Shown: positions 1-9,768 of the stretch, piece by piece | Layout of the letters: every line of letters starts with the position of its first letter | Position numbering within the stretch: the stretch's first letter is position 1 | NCBI GenBank assembly: GCA_903910385.1 | Contig: CAIVZM010000019.1 | Location: forward strand, 1 to 64,000 | Reading direction: 5' to 3' | Origin: an uncultured Armatimonadota bacterium | Lineage (GTDB): Bacteria; Armatimonadota; Armatimonadia; Armatimonadales; Armatimonadaceae | DNA: 64,000 bases | Position numbers and translations under genes: made by a program | Notes under the pieces: model-generated | The model's database searches: none | What the model saw: only the letters and a program-made list of their open reading frames with translations | Told to the model about the DNA's origin: nothing

Positions 1-426
1 AAGAAAAAAGACAAAGAGGGCGCTGACGACAAAGTACATTTTGAATGGTGAGACGTATTTGGCGCGTCGACCGGCATTATATTCTTGTGTCAATCTTCCG
101 GGGAAAAAGAGCAATAAACCCAGAGTTCTTAAGAGACGGCCGTCCCATTTGACAAATTCTTCCAGAATATCGGCGGTTAATTCGCCGATAGAAACGGCGT
201 GCGGCGTGTTTTCCTGACCGCAGTCGGGGCAGAATCGGGTCGTCAAGGATTGTCGTCCGCAGTTGAGGCAGTGATCGGGGCGTGGGCGGGAGTCATAACG
301 CTTTTTACGGCGCGTCGAAGCGTTGACCGCCACCGTTGCGGAAGATAGGGTTGATGAAGTCGCGGATTCCGACTTTGCCGGCGCCGTTTCCTGACCGATC
401 AAATAGGGCGCGGAAGTTTGATCCAT
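1..426 (-). CDS. DUF3667-type zinc-ribbon membrane protein (3' end off window)
   Basis: Partial gene: 142 codons are visible from an ATG at 426 and the frame is open through the left edge. After a low-complexity Ser/Ala/Thr N-terminus (about residues 1-40) comes a two-CxxC zinc ribbon (CLNC at 53-56, CPDC at 66-69), then a stretch with WDGRLLRTL, FFPGRLTQEY and AGRRAKYVSPFK, followed by the start of a hydrophobic segment (FVVSALFVFFL). This order matches what I know of DUF3667 proteins, integral membrane proteins of unknown function with an N-terminal zinc ribbon. It lies 76 bp downstream of the response regulator on the same strand, so the two could be co-transcribed. The family call rests on motif recall; no biochemical function can be assigned. 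Confidence 0.75.
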   Translation of the reverse strand, partial: MDQTSAPYLIGQETAPAKSESATSSTLSSATVAVNASTRRKKRYDSRPRPDHCLNCGRQSLTTRFCPDCGQENTPHAVSIGELTADILEEFVKWDGRLLRTLGLLLFFPGRLTQEYNAGRRAKYVSPFKMYFVVSALFVFFL

Positions 427-502
427 TGCCGTTACTGCCAGTATCCGCTTCTCTGCGCCCTATTGTCAAGTTTGAAGCGGAAATAGATCATCGAAAAACG
501 CC

Positions 503-1153
503 TTAAACCAGTCCCTGCCGCGCCGCGAGGAGCGCCGCTTCGGCGCGACTATTGACTTCCAATTTCGCGAAGATATTGGAAATATGGTTTTTGACCGTCT
601 TTTCGCTGATGAACAAAACGTCCGCAATTTCCTTATTTCGACGACCTTTTCCGACTTCCGTCAATACTTCGCGTTCACGGTCGGTCAACTCGGCAAAAAC
701 GGCGTTATCGGCGGCTTTTTGCGTCGAAAGGCGTCCGAACTCGGAAAGCACCCTACCTACCAGAGAGGGATTCATCAACGCCTCACCTTTTGCCACAGCG
801 CGAACGGCGGCGATAGTGTCTTCCGGTGGGGAGTCCTTCAGGACATATCCTCTTGCCCCCGCCTTGATTGCGGCGAACACACGCTCATCATCATTATAAA
901 TCGTCAGGATTACCACACCGACTCCAGGCATTTCCCGGCGCAGGATATCGGTAATGTCTATCCCGGTCAACTGTGGCATCCCGATATCGGTCAGGAGGAC
1001 GTCCGGTTTCTGTGCTCGCACCACTGAGAGGGCAAGTTTACCATCTCCTGCGGTTCCAACGACTTCCACATCCTCTTCCAGAGCGAACAATCGTGCGAGC
1101 ATCTCTCGTGTCAGACGCTCATCTTCAGCAATGACAACTCGCGTTTTCTGCAT
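503..1153 (-). CDS. NarL/FixJ-family response regulator
   Basis: 216 residues with a receiver domain (about 4-122) and a LuxR-type HTH (about 150-214). Receiver residues are complete: acidic pair E10/D11, phosphoacceptor D56, T84 and K106. The C-terminal half has LTDREREVL and the recognition-helix segment ISEKTVKNHISNIFAKL typical of NarL-type regulators. It should bind DNA when phosphorylated by a histidine kinase, but no kinase gene is present, so it is an orphan here. The ATG at 1153 is preceded by GGAG. It sits 42 bp downstream of the flavoprotein gene on the same strand and might be carried on that transcript. Target genes are unknown. Confidence 0.93.
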   Translation of the reverse strand: MQKTRVVIAEDERLTREMLARLFALEEDVEVVGTAGDGKLALSVVRAQKPDVLLTDIGMPQLTGIDITDILRREMPGVGVVILTIYNDDERVFAAIKAGARGYVLKDSPPEDTIAAVRAVAKGEALMNPSLVGRVLSEFGRLSTQKAADNAVFAELTDREREVLTEVGKGRRNKEIADVLFISEKTVKNHISNIFAKLEVNSRAEAALLAARQGLV

Positions 1154-1195
1154 TGTCTCCGCTCCTGTCCTGCGCTATACGCCGCTCTTAAAATA

Positions 1196-2437
1196 TCACG
1201 GAGCTAAAGCGCCAAAAATAAAATCGGGCAGAAGCAATCGTGCAGGATGCGACATGTCCCCGGTGACGCTTAAAAGCGCATCCATCAGGTGTGGGCGTCT
1301 CTCTAACCGGGGAGCCGCCCATGCCATAAAATTGGGAGAATGGATCGCCCGTTCCACAAGGTCGCAGACGGCGTATTTTGGGGTTAGCTCACGTCGCCGT
1401 TGTTCGGCATACGGCGATAATGACCGGACGCTGACATTATCGCTATGTAGCGCTTTGACCAGCGTCTCCGCCGCCAGTTCCGCGCCGCGAAGCGCGAAAT
1501 ACACGCCTTCGCCGGTAAAGGGATCGATAAAATTAGCGGCGTCTCCTACCAGTAACGCTCCCTCTGCGATAGGAGTGATGGTTCGATGCCCAAATGTCCC
1601 GCAGGTCTGTGCGCGGAGGAATGTCGCCCCGTGCAGGGACTCCGCAACAGAGGGAAACAGGGTTGCCAGCGCTTCCTGCACATACCCTTCCGCTCCCAGC
1701 GCTGCGACCCGTCGCGCTTCGGACTCCGGCATCGTGAGCGTAATGTTGCGAGCGCCGTATCGGGCGCCGCCTACGCCACAGACCATCACGCCGGAACGAT
1801 TCGGGAGAACGCCGACATGCATTTCAATGGCAGGAGAACTATTTTCCGGACGCCTCTCCTCAGAGGTGCATTGAAAATGACTGACGATGGCAATTTTTTG
1901 TAACCGGGCTATCGGTCGGACGACGCCCATTTCCCGTGCGACCCGTGAGCGTCCGCCGTCCGCGCCGATAAGGATACGGGCATGGAAATCGCCTGCATCG
2001 GTGCGGGCTCCCACAATGCGCCCGCTGTCGTTGCGTAACAGCGAACGCAATGCGATGTTCGAACGGGCGTCCGCACCGGATTGTACGGCGTTTTTCCAGA
2101 GGATTGCGTCGAGGATGCGCCGCTCTATAGAAAAACCTCCCGCTTTCGCCCAGGGATGTCGCGCTTCATCGAACCTTCCCGCGCAATGTCGCCCGGCGAT
2201 ATGCAAGGTGGCGGCGGGGAGACCGGAAATTCCCGCCGCAGCTACCGCGTCATATGCTCCCAGAGATGACAACAGGCCACGAACGGGTGGAGAATAAAAT
2301 TCGCCGCAGGGCTTATTTCGAGGAAATTCCGCCCGGTCCAGAAGCAACGCGGCAAAGCCATGGCGGGCAAGGTGGGTGGCGGTCGCCGCTCCTGCAGGAC
2401 CTCCGCCAATAATGATCGCATCGTAGTCGTTTCTCAT
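1196..2437 (-). CDS. FAD-dependent oxidoreductase, geranylgeranyl reductase family
   Basis: 413 residues. An N-terminal dinucleotide-binding motif (IIIGGGPAGAATA, residues 8-20), the KPCGE segment near 42-46 and a second FAD motif (LLVGDAANFIDPFTGEG, about 290-306) identify a p-hydroxybenzoate-hydroxylase-fold flavoprotein of the geranylgeranyl reductase/digeranylgeranylglycerophospholipid reductase group. Family members reduce isoprenoid double bonds or oxidise small aromatic or lipid substrates. Its start overlaps the stop of the upstream methyltransferase by 4 bp (ATGA), so the two are translationally coupled. In other bacteria similar flavoprotein/methyltransferase pairs accompany a type III polyketide synthase (alkylresorcinol-type lipids), but none is present here. 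The substrate is unknown. Confidence 0.85.
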   Translation of the reverse strand: MRNDYDAIIIGGGPAGAATATHLARHGFAALLLDRAEFPRNKPCGEFYSPPVRGLLSSLGAYDAVAAAGISGLPAATLHIAGRHCAGRFDEARHPWAKAGGFSIERRILDAILWKNAVQSGADARSNIALRSLLRNDSGRIVGARTDAGDFHARILIGADGGRSRVAREMGVVRPIARLQKIAIVSHFQCTSEERRPENSSPAIEMHVGVLPNRSGVMVCGVGGARYGARNITLTMPESEARRVAALGAEGYVQEALATLFPSVAESLHGATFLRAQTCGTFGHRTITPIAEGALLVGDAANFIDPFTGEGVYFALRGAELAAETLVKALHSDNVSVRSLSPYAEQRRRELTPKYAVCDLVERAIHSPNFMAWAAPRLERRPHLMDALLSVTGDMSHPARLLLPDFIFGALAP

Positions 2438-3231
2438 GTTGCTCTGTCAATCCGCTCTAAACGCTCAGGGGCGTGCGCGTCTCCCGATTTTTGTCGGGTG
2501 ATAACGGCGCGATACATCGGGTAGATGCGAATATCGCTCGCTTTACCGGGAATGCCCGCCGCTTGAAGCATTTCCGAATACTCCTGTTGTGTATAGGCGC
2601 GTAGAACTGAGAGCGGGGCGTCATGTTGTGTCAGACGGTTTGCCCCGACCACCCTTGTCAATGCCCATATTAGGCTGCAGGCGATTCGGTCTCGCAAGAG
2701 GTCGTTGACGATGAATCCCTGATCGGTCACCCGCTCCATTTCACGCAACAAGGCGACGCAACGTTCGAACCCAAAGTGATGAAACGCCAGAGAACACAGG
2801 GCGATATCGAATGCGCCGTCGCGGTAGGGGAGGTCGAACGCGTTGCCTTCGCGGATATCGATTTCCGGAAACTGGTTCGCGGGTGTTTGCGACCGAGCAA
2901 ACGCGAGGACTTTAGGATGGTTATCGATTGCCGTAATCTCGATGCGTCTCCCGTCGCCGAACCTTCCGCGCCGGACCGCCTCCGTAATCGCACGCGGAAT
3001 ATCCGCCGAACCGGTAGCGATATCCAGAATGCGTACCGGACGATTCTCGGAAAAGTCACGGAAAAAGGGCTTGAGAGCGGACAGGATCGCTGCCGTGCCG
3101 CCCAGAAAGCGGTTGACTCGCGCCACATCCTGAAAACTCGCTGCGAAATCTTCGTCGGAAGGCTCCAGCGAATCAATCATCTCCTCACGCTCAGCGCGAG
3201 GTGGGGTGAGAAAGGAATATGCGAACGACAT
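2434..3231 (-). CDS. SAM-dependent methyltransferase (class I)
   Basis: 265 residues from the ATG at 3231, which has an AGG 11-12 nt upstream; a TTG directly before it at 3234 is less likely to be the start. The Rossmann-fold SAM site is clear: motif I ILDIATGSADIPRA (about 68-81), an acidic motif II (ITAIDNHP) and a post-motif segment FDIALCSLAFHHF. The fold resembles UbiE/COQ5-like and Methyltransf_11/25 enzymes acting on small molecules or lipids. It is the first gene of a pair with the flavoprotein, overlapping it by 4 bp, so both probably modify the same compound. The substrate cannot be read from sequence. The 223 bp upstream, to the ClpS-like gene, contain no further gene. Confidence 0.85.
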   Translation of the reverse strand: MSFAYSFLTPPRAEREEMIDSLEPSDEDFAASFQDVARVNRFLGGTAAILSALKPFFRDFSENRPVRILDIATGSADIPRAITEAVRRGRFGDGRRIEITAIDNHPKVLAFARSQTPANQFPEIDIREGNAFDLPYRDGAFDIALCSLAFHHFGFERCVALLREMERVTDQGFIVNDLLRDRIACSLIWALTRVVGANRLTQHDAPLSVLRAYTQQEYSEMLQAAGIPGKASDIRIYPMYRAVITRQKSGDAHAPERLERIDRAT

Positions 3232-3454
3232 CAATGTTTACCTGATACCAAAAGAGAGAACGCTTCGCTTTTTTGTCGGAAGGCAGGAGAAAAGAGGCGT
3301 GAAGGGAAGAGGCGGACTGGCATTCTCCTGGGGGAGGGCGCCCGGTTGCGCGAATTTCCCCGACTTCGCTGTATCATTCGTTCCTTACGGCGTTTTTCAG
3401 AGGCGGAGAGGCGCGCAACCGGGATATCGGTCGTGATGGATATCGTGAGGCGGA

Positions 3455-3787
3455 TCAGGCGCGATCCGTCTCAACCTGCAGACGAATGGACGCGATAATC
3501 GACGCGACGCGCTCACACTCTTCCTGAGCGCCAGAATAACAGATTGCGCGTCCCGAAGTATCCACTTCGATTGCGATTTGCTGAGCTTTTTCGAGCGAAC
3601 AACCGGTCGCCTTCTGTAAGATCATTTCGACGTCATCAAAAGTGTGACATTCACAGTTATATAGAATAACAATCCAGGGACCGGTGACTTCGGAGCGTCC
3701 CTTCAAATCGTCTACTTCATCAAAGCCAGGGATATCGAGAGGTCCGTAGGGGCGCGTTGGCGCAACGGGAGTATCCAGTACGGGCAT
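3455..3787 (-). CDS. ClpS-like adaptor protein with altered N-degron pocket
   Basis: 110 residues. From about residue 37 the sequence follows the ClpS fold (PWIVILYN..., FDDVEMILQKATG, EKAQQIAIEVDTSGRAI, then CERVASIIASIRLQ). ClpS delivers N-end-rule substrates to the Clp ATPase. In canonical ClpS an Asn-Asp pair and a His in the V-H-x-x-G segment grip the substrate alpha-amino group. Here Asn44 is kept, but the Asp position is Cys45 (N-C-E-C-H-T) and the His position is Asp76 (VDTSGRA). The 36-residue N-terminal extension is Pro-rich. Start ATG at 3787. Fold confidence is good; classical N-degron recognition is doubtful, and it may instead bind another ligand or regulate Clp. No clpA/clpC is nearby. 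Confidence 0.75.
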   Translation of the reverse strand: MPVLDTPVAPTRPYGPLDIPGFDEVDDLKGRSEVTGPWIVILYNCECHTFDDVEMILQKATGCSLEKAQQIAIEVDTSGRAICYSGAQEECERVASIIASIRLQVETDRA

Positions 3788-4028
3788 AATGGTCAGTCCT
3801 TAGCTTAACTTGCAAAAATGAGCGAGGACGCCGCAGAGCGTCTCCTGAATCATACCATAAATACCACAAGAGGAAGGAATGTAGCAGTCACTTCACTTCG
3901 CAACGAAAGGAACGCATACCGAAATATCTGTGTAGTAACAAACGATGCAAGGGCGATATTATATAAAGAACTGACGTGGGAATCCCGTTGATTCGCGCGA
4001 AATGATTTAGACCGGAGCCTTGAGAAAT

Positions 4029-5243
4029 TTGAGCGTACTGACTCCTTACGATGATCTTCCCCTTACTTTCCCCCGGCGTAGGACGCGGGCGGTGCGCGTC
4101 GGTGGCGTCACCATCGGCGGCGGAAATCCGGTGGTAGTGCAAAGCATGATCACGGAAGAAACGCGCAATGTGGACGCCTGCGTTTCCCAGATCATTCAAA
4201 TGTACCGCGCCGGCGCAGAGATTGTGCGTGTCACGACGCCTACACTGGAGGAAGCGCACTGTCTGGGCGAAATCAAGCGTAAAGTGGAAGCGCGTTTACT
4301 CACCGGAAGCGTCCCGCTGGTGGCGGATGTCCATCATCAGGGGACGCGTATCGCTCAGGTGGTGGCGGAGTTTGTCGATAAAGTCCGACTGAATCCCGGT
4401 CTGTTCGTTTTCCGTAAGCCCCGAGGCAGGGCGGAGGAGTATTCGGCGGACGAGATCGCCGAAGAGGTTGCGGCAATCGAGGAATCGCTACTACCGGTCA
4501 TCCAGATTTGTAAACAGCGCGATATCGCCATGCGGATCGGCGTCAACCATGGTTCTCTGGCGGAACGTATGCTGGTCACTTACGGCGATACGCCTCAGGG
4601 CATGGTCGAATCCGCGATGGAATACCTGAAAATCTGTGAGAAGCATAACTTCCGGAATCTGGTGATTTCTCTAAAAGCGTCTCGCGTCCCGATCATGATT
4701 GCGGCGAACCGGTTGATGGTGAAACGCATGAATGAGGAAGGTATGGATTACCCGTTGCATCTGGGCGTCACGGAGGCGGGCGATGGGCAGTATGCCCGTG
4801 TAAAGTCCACCGCCGGAATTGCGACCTTGCTTTCGGAGGGGATCGGTGACACGATCCGGGTCAGTTTGTCGGAAGACCCGGTGAACGAGTTGCCGGTCTG
4901 TTACGAAATTTTGCAGGCGTTAGGGCTTCGGAAGACGCAGGTGGAGTACATCGCCTGCCCCTCGTGCGGTCGGACGAAGTTCGATTTGCCGACCATCCTC
5001 AATCAGGTGCGGGATGCGACCAAACATCTGGTTGGCCTGGATATTGCGGTCATGGGATGTATTGTCAATGGCCCCGGCGAAATGGCGGATGCTGACTACG
5101 GCTATGTGGGAAAAGCGGGCGGATTGATCACGCTGTATCGCAAGCGCGACCCCTTGAAGACCGTTCCTCAGGAGCAAGGCGTCGAAGAACTCATTTCCCT
5201 GATCCGCTCCGACGGCAAGTGGCAAGAGCCGCCTGCAGGATAA
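4029..5243 (+). CDS. ispG: 4-hydroxy-3-methylbut-2-en-1-yl diphosphate synthase (flavodoxin)
   Basis: About 404 residues. IspG (GcpE) converts methylerythritol cyclodiphosphate to HMBPP in the non-mevalonate isoprenoid pathway using a [4Fe-4S] cluster. Seen: N-terminal TIM-barrel landmarks ([36 protein letters not shown]), the LGVTEAGDG segment, and C-terminal cluster motifs CPSCGR and GCIVNGPGE. There is no ATG near the N-terminus. TTG codons lie at 4020 and 4029; the GGAG at 4014-4017 is 2 nt from the first and 11 nt from the second, so I prefer 4029. The gene precedes rpoB by 304 bp, but rpoB has its own promoter. It supplies precursors for quinone side chains such as those made by the prenyl synthase at 62.2-63.2 kb. 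Confidence 0.95.
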   Translation: MSVLTPYDDLPLTFPRRRTRAVRVGGVTIGGGNPVVVQSMITEETRNVDACVSQIIQMYRAGAEIVRVTTPTLEEAHCLGEIKRKVEARLLTGSVPLVADVHHQGTRIAQVVAEFVDKVRLNPGLFVFRKPRGRAEEYSADEIAEEVAAIEESLLPVIQICKQRDIAMRIGVNHGSLAERMLVTYGDTPQGMVESAMEYLKICEKHNFRNLVISLKASRVPIMIAANRLMVKRMNEEGMDYPLHLGVTEAGDGQYARVKSTAGIATLLSEGIGDTIRVSLSEDPVNELPVCYEILQALGLRKTQVEYIACPSCGRTKFDLPTILNQVRDATKHLVGLDIAVMGCIVNGPGEMADADYGYVGKAGGLITLYRKRDPLKTVPQEQGVEELISLIRSDGKWQEPPAG

Positions 5244-5253
5244 TCGTATTTGC

Positions 5254-5331
5254 GCATATGCTCGTGACTGCGTATGCTTGTGACCGCATATGCTCGTGAC
5301 CGCGTATGCTTGTGACCGCGTATACTTGTGA
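5254..5331. repeat. 16-bp tandem repeat, about 4.9 copies
   Basis: Contiguous units start at 5254, 5270, 5286, 5302 and 5318. The unit is GCGTATGCTTGTGACC; copies 1 and 3 carry GCATATGCTC in place of GCGTATGCTT, giving an alternating A-B-A-B pattern, and the last copy is GCGTATACTTGTGAC. There are no spacers, so this is not CRISPR. It lies directly upstream of the rpoB promoter, so it could be a binding array or simply a slippage-prone minisatellite. Confidence 0.9.
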
Positions 5332-5364
5332 CAATGGGCTTCTCGAAATTCATGCAAAAAGTTC

Positions 5365-5393
5365 TTGACATGAAAAGAAACCTGTTGTATGAT
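5365..5393 (+). promoter_or_regulatory. rpoB promoter (-35/-10)
   Basis: TTGACA at 5365-5370 and TATGAT at 5388-5393 are separated by exactly 17 bp, a near-perfect housekeeping sigma-factor promoter. Predicted transcription start is near 5400, giving a leader of about 148 nt before the rpoB ATG. Confidence 0.8.
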
Positions 5394-5547
5394 TAAGGTT
5401 CGTGTCATGCCGCCAGATAGATCGGTTCTCGCCGACCGCCGCCCGCTTAAATAACCGTTTTGCGCCATTTGCGCGTGGGAGGGCGTTTGCCGTTCTGGTC
5501 GCGTCTTGTCCGCTTTTGCGGACGACTCAGGAGGGGTCCTAATCCGT

Positions 5548-8500
5548 ATGGAGATTCAGCATTCCGCAAAGCGCGCGTCGCACGCTATCGGCATTCCTAA
5601 TCTTGTCGAACTGCAGCTGAATTCGTTCCGCTGGTTTCTTGAAGAAGGACTGAAGGAACTCTTTGAATCGTTCTCTCCCATCTACGATTTTACCAATACG
5701 ACCGGTATTGAACTCGTAGACTTCACACTCGGCGAACCCAAATATTCTTTGGCGCAATGCCGTTCCCGTGACGTTACCTTTGAATCGCCCATCAAGGCTA
5801 AGGTACGCCTGATCGGGCCTAACGATATCATCGAATCGGAAGTCTATCTTGGCGATCTGCCGCTGATGACCGATAAGGGAACCTTCGTCATCAATGGCGC
5901 GGAGCGCGTTGTCGTATCACAGCTTTCCCGTTCCGCTGGCATCTATTTCCGTGACTCGCTCAATCTCTCACTCAACTGGGAGTTCTTTGCGACTCTGATC
6001 CCGACCGAAGGGCCGTGGATGGAAATTGAGACGGACGCCACGGATGCTATCACTGTCCGCATTGGACAAAACAAAAAATTCGCAATCACGACGTTGCTTC
6101 GTGCGCTACATGCGTTCCCGGTCGCGCACCCAAACGGAATCTTCGAAGTCGGCTTCAATGAACTGATCGGTAAAACGCTGGCGGAACCTGTTGCAGACTC
6201 TGTGACGGGAGAACTTCTGCTGGAATCCGGTACGCTCGTCGATGCGGACTCTTACCGAACGACGCTCAATGCGCTGGGCGGCGAGGCCGCTTTGAGGACA
6301 TTGCCGAAGTTCAAAGTGCGTGTGGAGTCGGTATCGACCGAAACCGATGTGCAGATTCTTTCGCACTTTGGAACGCGGGAAACCATAGAAGCGCCGTCGG
6401 CGGAATCTCTGACCGGAAAGTACACCGTTGAAGAAGTGACGGACGCCGCCGGAAAGACGATCCTTCCCGCCTACGCCAAAATCGAAAAAGATGCGGCAAA
6501 GAAAATCGCCGCTCTCGAACTGTCTGCACTCGAAGTTCTCGAACTGCCCAAATACATCGCGGCGACGCTGGAAATGGAAGACTCGAAAGTAACGGACGCT
6601 CACACGGCGTTGCTGGACATCTACCATAAGATTCGTCCCGGCGACCCGGCGACTGCGGATTCTTCGCGCTCGCTGGTCAACTCGATGTTCTTCGATACGC
6701 GCCGCTACGACCTGGCGAAGGTCGGACGGCACAAAATCAACAAGAAGCTCAATCTTTCGATGCCGCTTTCGGTTCGCACGATCACGACGACAGATATTCT
6801 GGCGATTATGGATTACATCGTCAATCTGGCGTCGGTGAACATGGGCGGAGCGGAAGTCAGCGAGGAATTGCGACGCAAGTACTCGACCGACGATATCGAC
6901 CACCTGGAAAACAAGCGCGTTCGATCCGTCGGAGAACTCCTGTACTCGCAGTTGCGAATGGGCTTCCTGCGTATGGAGAAGGTCGCCAAAGAGCGCATGA
7001 CCAGTATGGACAGCGATAATATCCTGCCGCAGGTCGTCCTCTCGGTGAAACCGATCTCCGCCGCGATCAAATCATTCTTCGGATCATCGCAGCTTTCTCA
7101 GTTTATGGATCAGACCAACCCGCTTGCGGAACTGACCCATAAACGACGTTTGTCTGCGCTCGGACCGGGCGGTCTTTCCCGCCAGTCCGCGAAACTGGAA
7201 GTCCGTGACGTTCACCACTCTCACTACGGGCGCATCTGTCCGATTGAGACACCGGAAGGGCCGAACATCGGTCTGATCGGATCGCTCGCTGTCCATGCGC
7301 GGGTGGATCAGTTCGGATTTATTGAGACGCCGTATCGTCGTGTGGTCAATGGTAAGGTCTCCTTCGATATCGACTGGGTTCCGGCGGACAACGAGCATCA
7401 CTACAAGATCGTTCCGGCGTCCGTTCGTCTGACAGAGGATGGTTCGTTTGTTGAGAAGCAGGTTCAAGCCCGCTACAACAACGAATACCCGATTCTGCCG
7501 ACGAACCAGATCGACTACATGGACGTTTCGCCGCAACAGCTCGTTTCGGTCGCGACAGCCATGATTCCGTTCCTAGAAAATGACGACGCTAACCGCGCTC
7601 TGATGGGTGCGAACATGCAACGTCAGGCTGTTCCGACGCTTCGCCCGGATGCGCCATTGGTCAAGACGGGAATCGAGAAAAAGGCGGCTGTGGATTCTGG
7701 CGCTGTCATCGTCGCCAAACGGGGCGGGCGCGTTCGCAAGGTAACGTCTCAGGAGATCGTTATCGAAGCGGCGGGCGGCCGCATCGATTCCTACCCGCTT
7801 CTGAACATGATGCGTTCGAATCAGGCTACCTGTATCACGCAGCGCCCGATTGTCAGCAATGGTCAGCGAGTGCGTCAGGGCGATGTTCTGGCGGACGGGC
7901 CATGTACGGATGGTGGCGAACTGGCTCTGGGTCAGAACGTGCTTGTCGCGTTCATGCCCTGGAACGGTTACAACTACGAAGATGCTATCCTGCTATCTCA
8001 GCGATTGGTACGCGACGATATTTATACCTCGATTCACATTGAGAAGTATGAAGGCGAAGCGCGGGATACCAAGCTGGGACCGGAAGAAATGACCCGCGAC
8101 ATTCCGAATGTCGGTGAAGATGCTCTGAAAGACCTTGATGAGGACGGCGTTATCCGCGTCGGAGCCGAAGTTCGCGCCGATGATATTCTCATCGGGAAGG
8201 TCGCGCCCAAGGGGCAGGGAGAACTGACTGCTGAGGAACGTCTGATTATCGCTATCTTCGGTAAGAAGGCGGAAGAAACGCGCGACGTTTCGGTGCGTTT
8301 GCCGCACGGCGAAAAAGGTAAGGTCGTTGATGTTAAGGTATTCTCTCGCTTCAAGTATAAGGATGCGAGCGGAACTGTCTTCAACTTCTCGAAGAAGCCG
8401 GACACGCTGGATTCGCCCCACGATGGCTCAGAACTCGAAAAGTTGCCGCCGGATGAACTTCCTGCGGGTGTCAATAAGCTGGTGCGCGTCTACATTGCTC

Positions 8501-9621
8501 AGAAGCGTAAGGTCATGGAAGGCGACAAGATGGCGGGACGACATGGTAACAAGGGTGTCGTCTCCAAAATTCTGGCGGAAGCCGACATGCCTCACCTCGC
8601 AGATGGCACTCCGGTAGACATCGTGTTGAACCCATTGGGCGTTCCTTCTCGTATGAATATCGGTCAGATCATGGAAACGCACCTCGGTCTGGTGGCGAAA
8701 AAGTTCGGCGATCAATTCGTGGAACCGATCTTTGAAGGCTCGACTGAGGAAGAAATTCTCCGCGAAATGAAGCGCTATGGCGAGACATTGCGTCGGACGA
8801 TGCTGGCGAAATTCCTGAATTCCGACCTCGGTCTGAATATCACGCTGCCCGAAGAGACGGCGGAGGAAACGATCGAAGGACTGATGGGAGCGGTCGAAGC
8901 TGCGCTTCGTGACCTCCCCGCCCGTGAGTTGGAGCGAATCTCCGCCTTACTGGCAGGTCCAATGATCATGAACCCGGAAACGCCGGAAGACGCGGAAGTG
9001 ATAGTGCCGGATGATTTCCCTTATGGGAAGTTGCTGGCGACGATTCACGAGCGTGTTTGGAAGCGCGTCGGATTCTACGAAGAAACCTGTAAATCGGATG
9101 TGTACGATGGTAAGACGGGAGAAAAATTCAGTATGCCCGTTTCCGTTGGATATATCTATATGCTGAAACTGGCGCACCTTGTCGATGACAAGATTCACGC
9201 CCGTTCGACTGGTCCCTACTCGCTGGTCACGCAACAACCGTTGGGAGGCAAGGCGCAATTCGGCGGTCAGCGCTTCGGCGAAATGGAAGTATGGGCGCTG
9301 GAAGCATACGGCGCAGCATATACCCTACAGGAAATTCTGACTATCAAGTCCGATGACGTTCTCGGTCGCGTTAAAACCTACGAGAGTATTGTCAAGGGCG
9401 ACGCCATGTTGGAACCAGGCGTCCCGGAATCGTTTAAGATTCTGGTGAACGAACTGCAGTCACTGGGTCTGAAAGTTGCGGTGGAGGATGCGATGGGCAC
9501 CGAAATCGACCTGAAAGACAAAGATGAAGATTATATGGATGAGGACGCCGCCCGTCGCCGCTCCGCCTTGCGCAGGCTGGAACCAGCGGAAGACGCCCTG
9601 CCATTGCCCGAGTTGAGTTAG
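5548..9621 (+). CDS. rpoB: DNA-directed RNA polymerase subunit beta
   Basis: 1357 residues from the ATG at 5548, chosen because AGGAGGGG lies 11 nt upstream; the frame stays open upstream to a TTG at 5506 without a binding site. RpoB forms half of the RNA polymerase active cleft. Seen: N-terminal protrusion/lobe (FRWFLEEGL), the rifampicin-pocket region at about 512-545 ([15 protein letters not shown] ... [14 protein letters not shown]), [19 protein letters not shown], the [17 protein letters not shown] segment and the C-terminal clamp region ([21 protein letters not shown]). Classical rifampicin-resistance positions have the wild-type residues. An extra acidic/Ala-rich stretch around residues 200-380 makes it longer than typical Gram-positive RpoB. 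It is followed by rpoC after 147 bp. No rplJ/rplL lies upstream. Confidence 0.99.
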   Translation: MEIQHSAKRASHAIGIPNLVELQLNSFRWFLEEGLKELFESFSPIYDFTNTTGIELVDFTLGEPKYSLAQCRSRDVTFESPIKAKVRLIGPNDIIESEVYLGDLPLMTDKGTFVINGAERVVVSQLSRSAGIYFRDSLNLSLNWEFFATLIPTEGPWMEIETDATDAITVRIGQNKKFAITTLLRALHAFPVAHPNGIFEVGFNELIGKTLAEPVADSVTGELLLESGTLVDADSYRTTLNALGGEAALRTLPKFKVRVESVSTETDVQILSHFGTRETIEAPSAESLTGKYTVEEVTDAAGKTILPAYAKIEKDAAKKIAALELSALEVLELPKYIAATLEMEDSKVTDAHTALLDIYHKIRPGDPATADSSRSLVNSMFFDTRRYDLAKVGRHKINKKLNLSMPLSVRTITTTDILAIMDYIVNLASVNMGGAEVSEELRRKYSTDDIDHLENKRVRSVGELLYSQLRMGFLRMEKVAKERMTSMDSDNILPQVVLSVKPISAAIKSFFGSSQLSQFMDQTNPLAELTHKRRLSALGPGGLSRQSAKLEVRDVHHSHYGRICPIETPEGPNIGLIGSLAVHARVDQFGFIETPYRRVVNGKVSFDIDWVPADNEHHYKIVPASVRLTEDGSFVEKQVQARYNNEYPILPTNQIDYMDVSPQQLVSVATAMIPFLENDDANRALMGANMQRQAVPTLRPDAPLVKTGIEKKAAVDSGAVIVAKRGGRVRKVTSQEIVIEAAGGRIDSYPLLNMMRSNQATCITQRPIVSNGQRVRQGDVLADGPCTDGGELALGQNVLVAFMPWNGYNYEDAILLSQRLVRDDIYTSIHIEKYEGEARDTKLGPEEMTRDIPNVGEDALKDLDEDGVIRVGAEVRADDILIGKVAPKGQGELTAEERLIIAIFGKKAEETRDVSVRLPHGEKGKVVDVKVFSRFKYKDASGTVFNFSKKPDTLDSPHDGSELEKLPPDELPAGVNKLVRVYIAQKRKVMEGDKMAGRHGNKGVVSKILAEADMPHLADGTPVDIVLNPLGVPSRMNIGQIMETHLGLVAKKFGDQFVEPIFEGSTEEEILREMKRYGETLRRTMLAKFLNSDLGLNITLPEETAEETIEGLMGAVEAALRDLPARELERISALLAGPMIMNPETPEDAEVIVPDDFPYGKLLATIHERVWKRVGFYEETCKSDVYDGKTGEKFSMPVSVGYIYMLKLAHLVDDKIHARSTGPYSLVTQQPLGGKAQFGGQRFGEMEVWALEAYGAAYTLQEILTIKSDDVLGRVKTYESIVKGDAMLEPGVPESFKILVNELQSLGLKVAVEDAMGTEIDLKDKDEDYMDEDAARRRSALRRLEPAEDALPLPELS

Positions 9622-9634
9622 GAAGTCTGCAAAC

Positions 9635-9709
9635 GGCAGTCAGTAAGCGGTTGAAACTGAGAGCGGAAATAGATATTTCGCTCTCAGAATAACCCGTCCA
9701 CTGACTGCC
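9635..9709 (+). promoter_or_regulatory. nested inverted-repeat structure between rpoB and rpoC
   Basis: An outer perfect 10-bp stem (GGCAGTCAGT at 9635-9644 with ACTGACTGCC at 9700-9709) encloses an inner perfect 9-bp stem (CTGAGAGCG at 9657-9665 with CGCTCTCAG at 9679-9687). The inner stem extends further through AAAT/ATTT past one bulged base. The structure has no T-run, so it is unlikely to be an intrinsic terminator. It could be an RNase processing site or a translation/attenuation element acting between rpoB and rpoC. Confidence 0.75.
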
Positions 9710-9768
9710 TGTCGCCGATTGTCGCTCTGTGATTTGTTGTTTGCAAACGCGTTCAGGAAGGTGAGTAT

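Larger units (their letters stand above)
5244..5547 (+). promoter_or_regulatory. ispG-rpoB intergenic region: tandem repeat, promoter, 5' UTR
   Basis: 304 bp without a gene. In order it holds about five copies of a 16-bp tandem repeat (5254-5331), a consensus sigma-70-type promoter (5365-5393) and a roughly 150-nt rpoB leader ending in the Shine-Dalgarno sequence AGGAGGGG at 5529-5536. No leader peptide or ribosomal-protein binding site was recognised. Confidence 0.7.

Noticed and set aside
3888-4259. 123-codon minus-strand frame overlapping the ispG start
   Set aside because: Low-complexity His/Arg-rich translation, overlaps the conserved ispG N-terminus, and no binding site.
5254-5331. Repeat array considered as CRISPR
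   Set aside because: Units are contiguous 16-mers without spacers and no cas genes are present.
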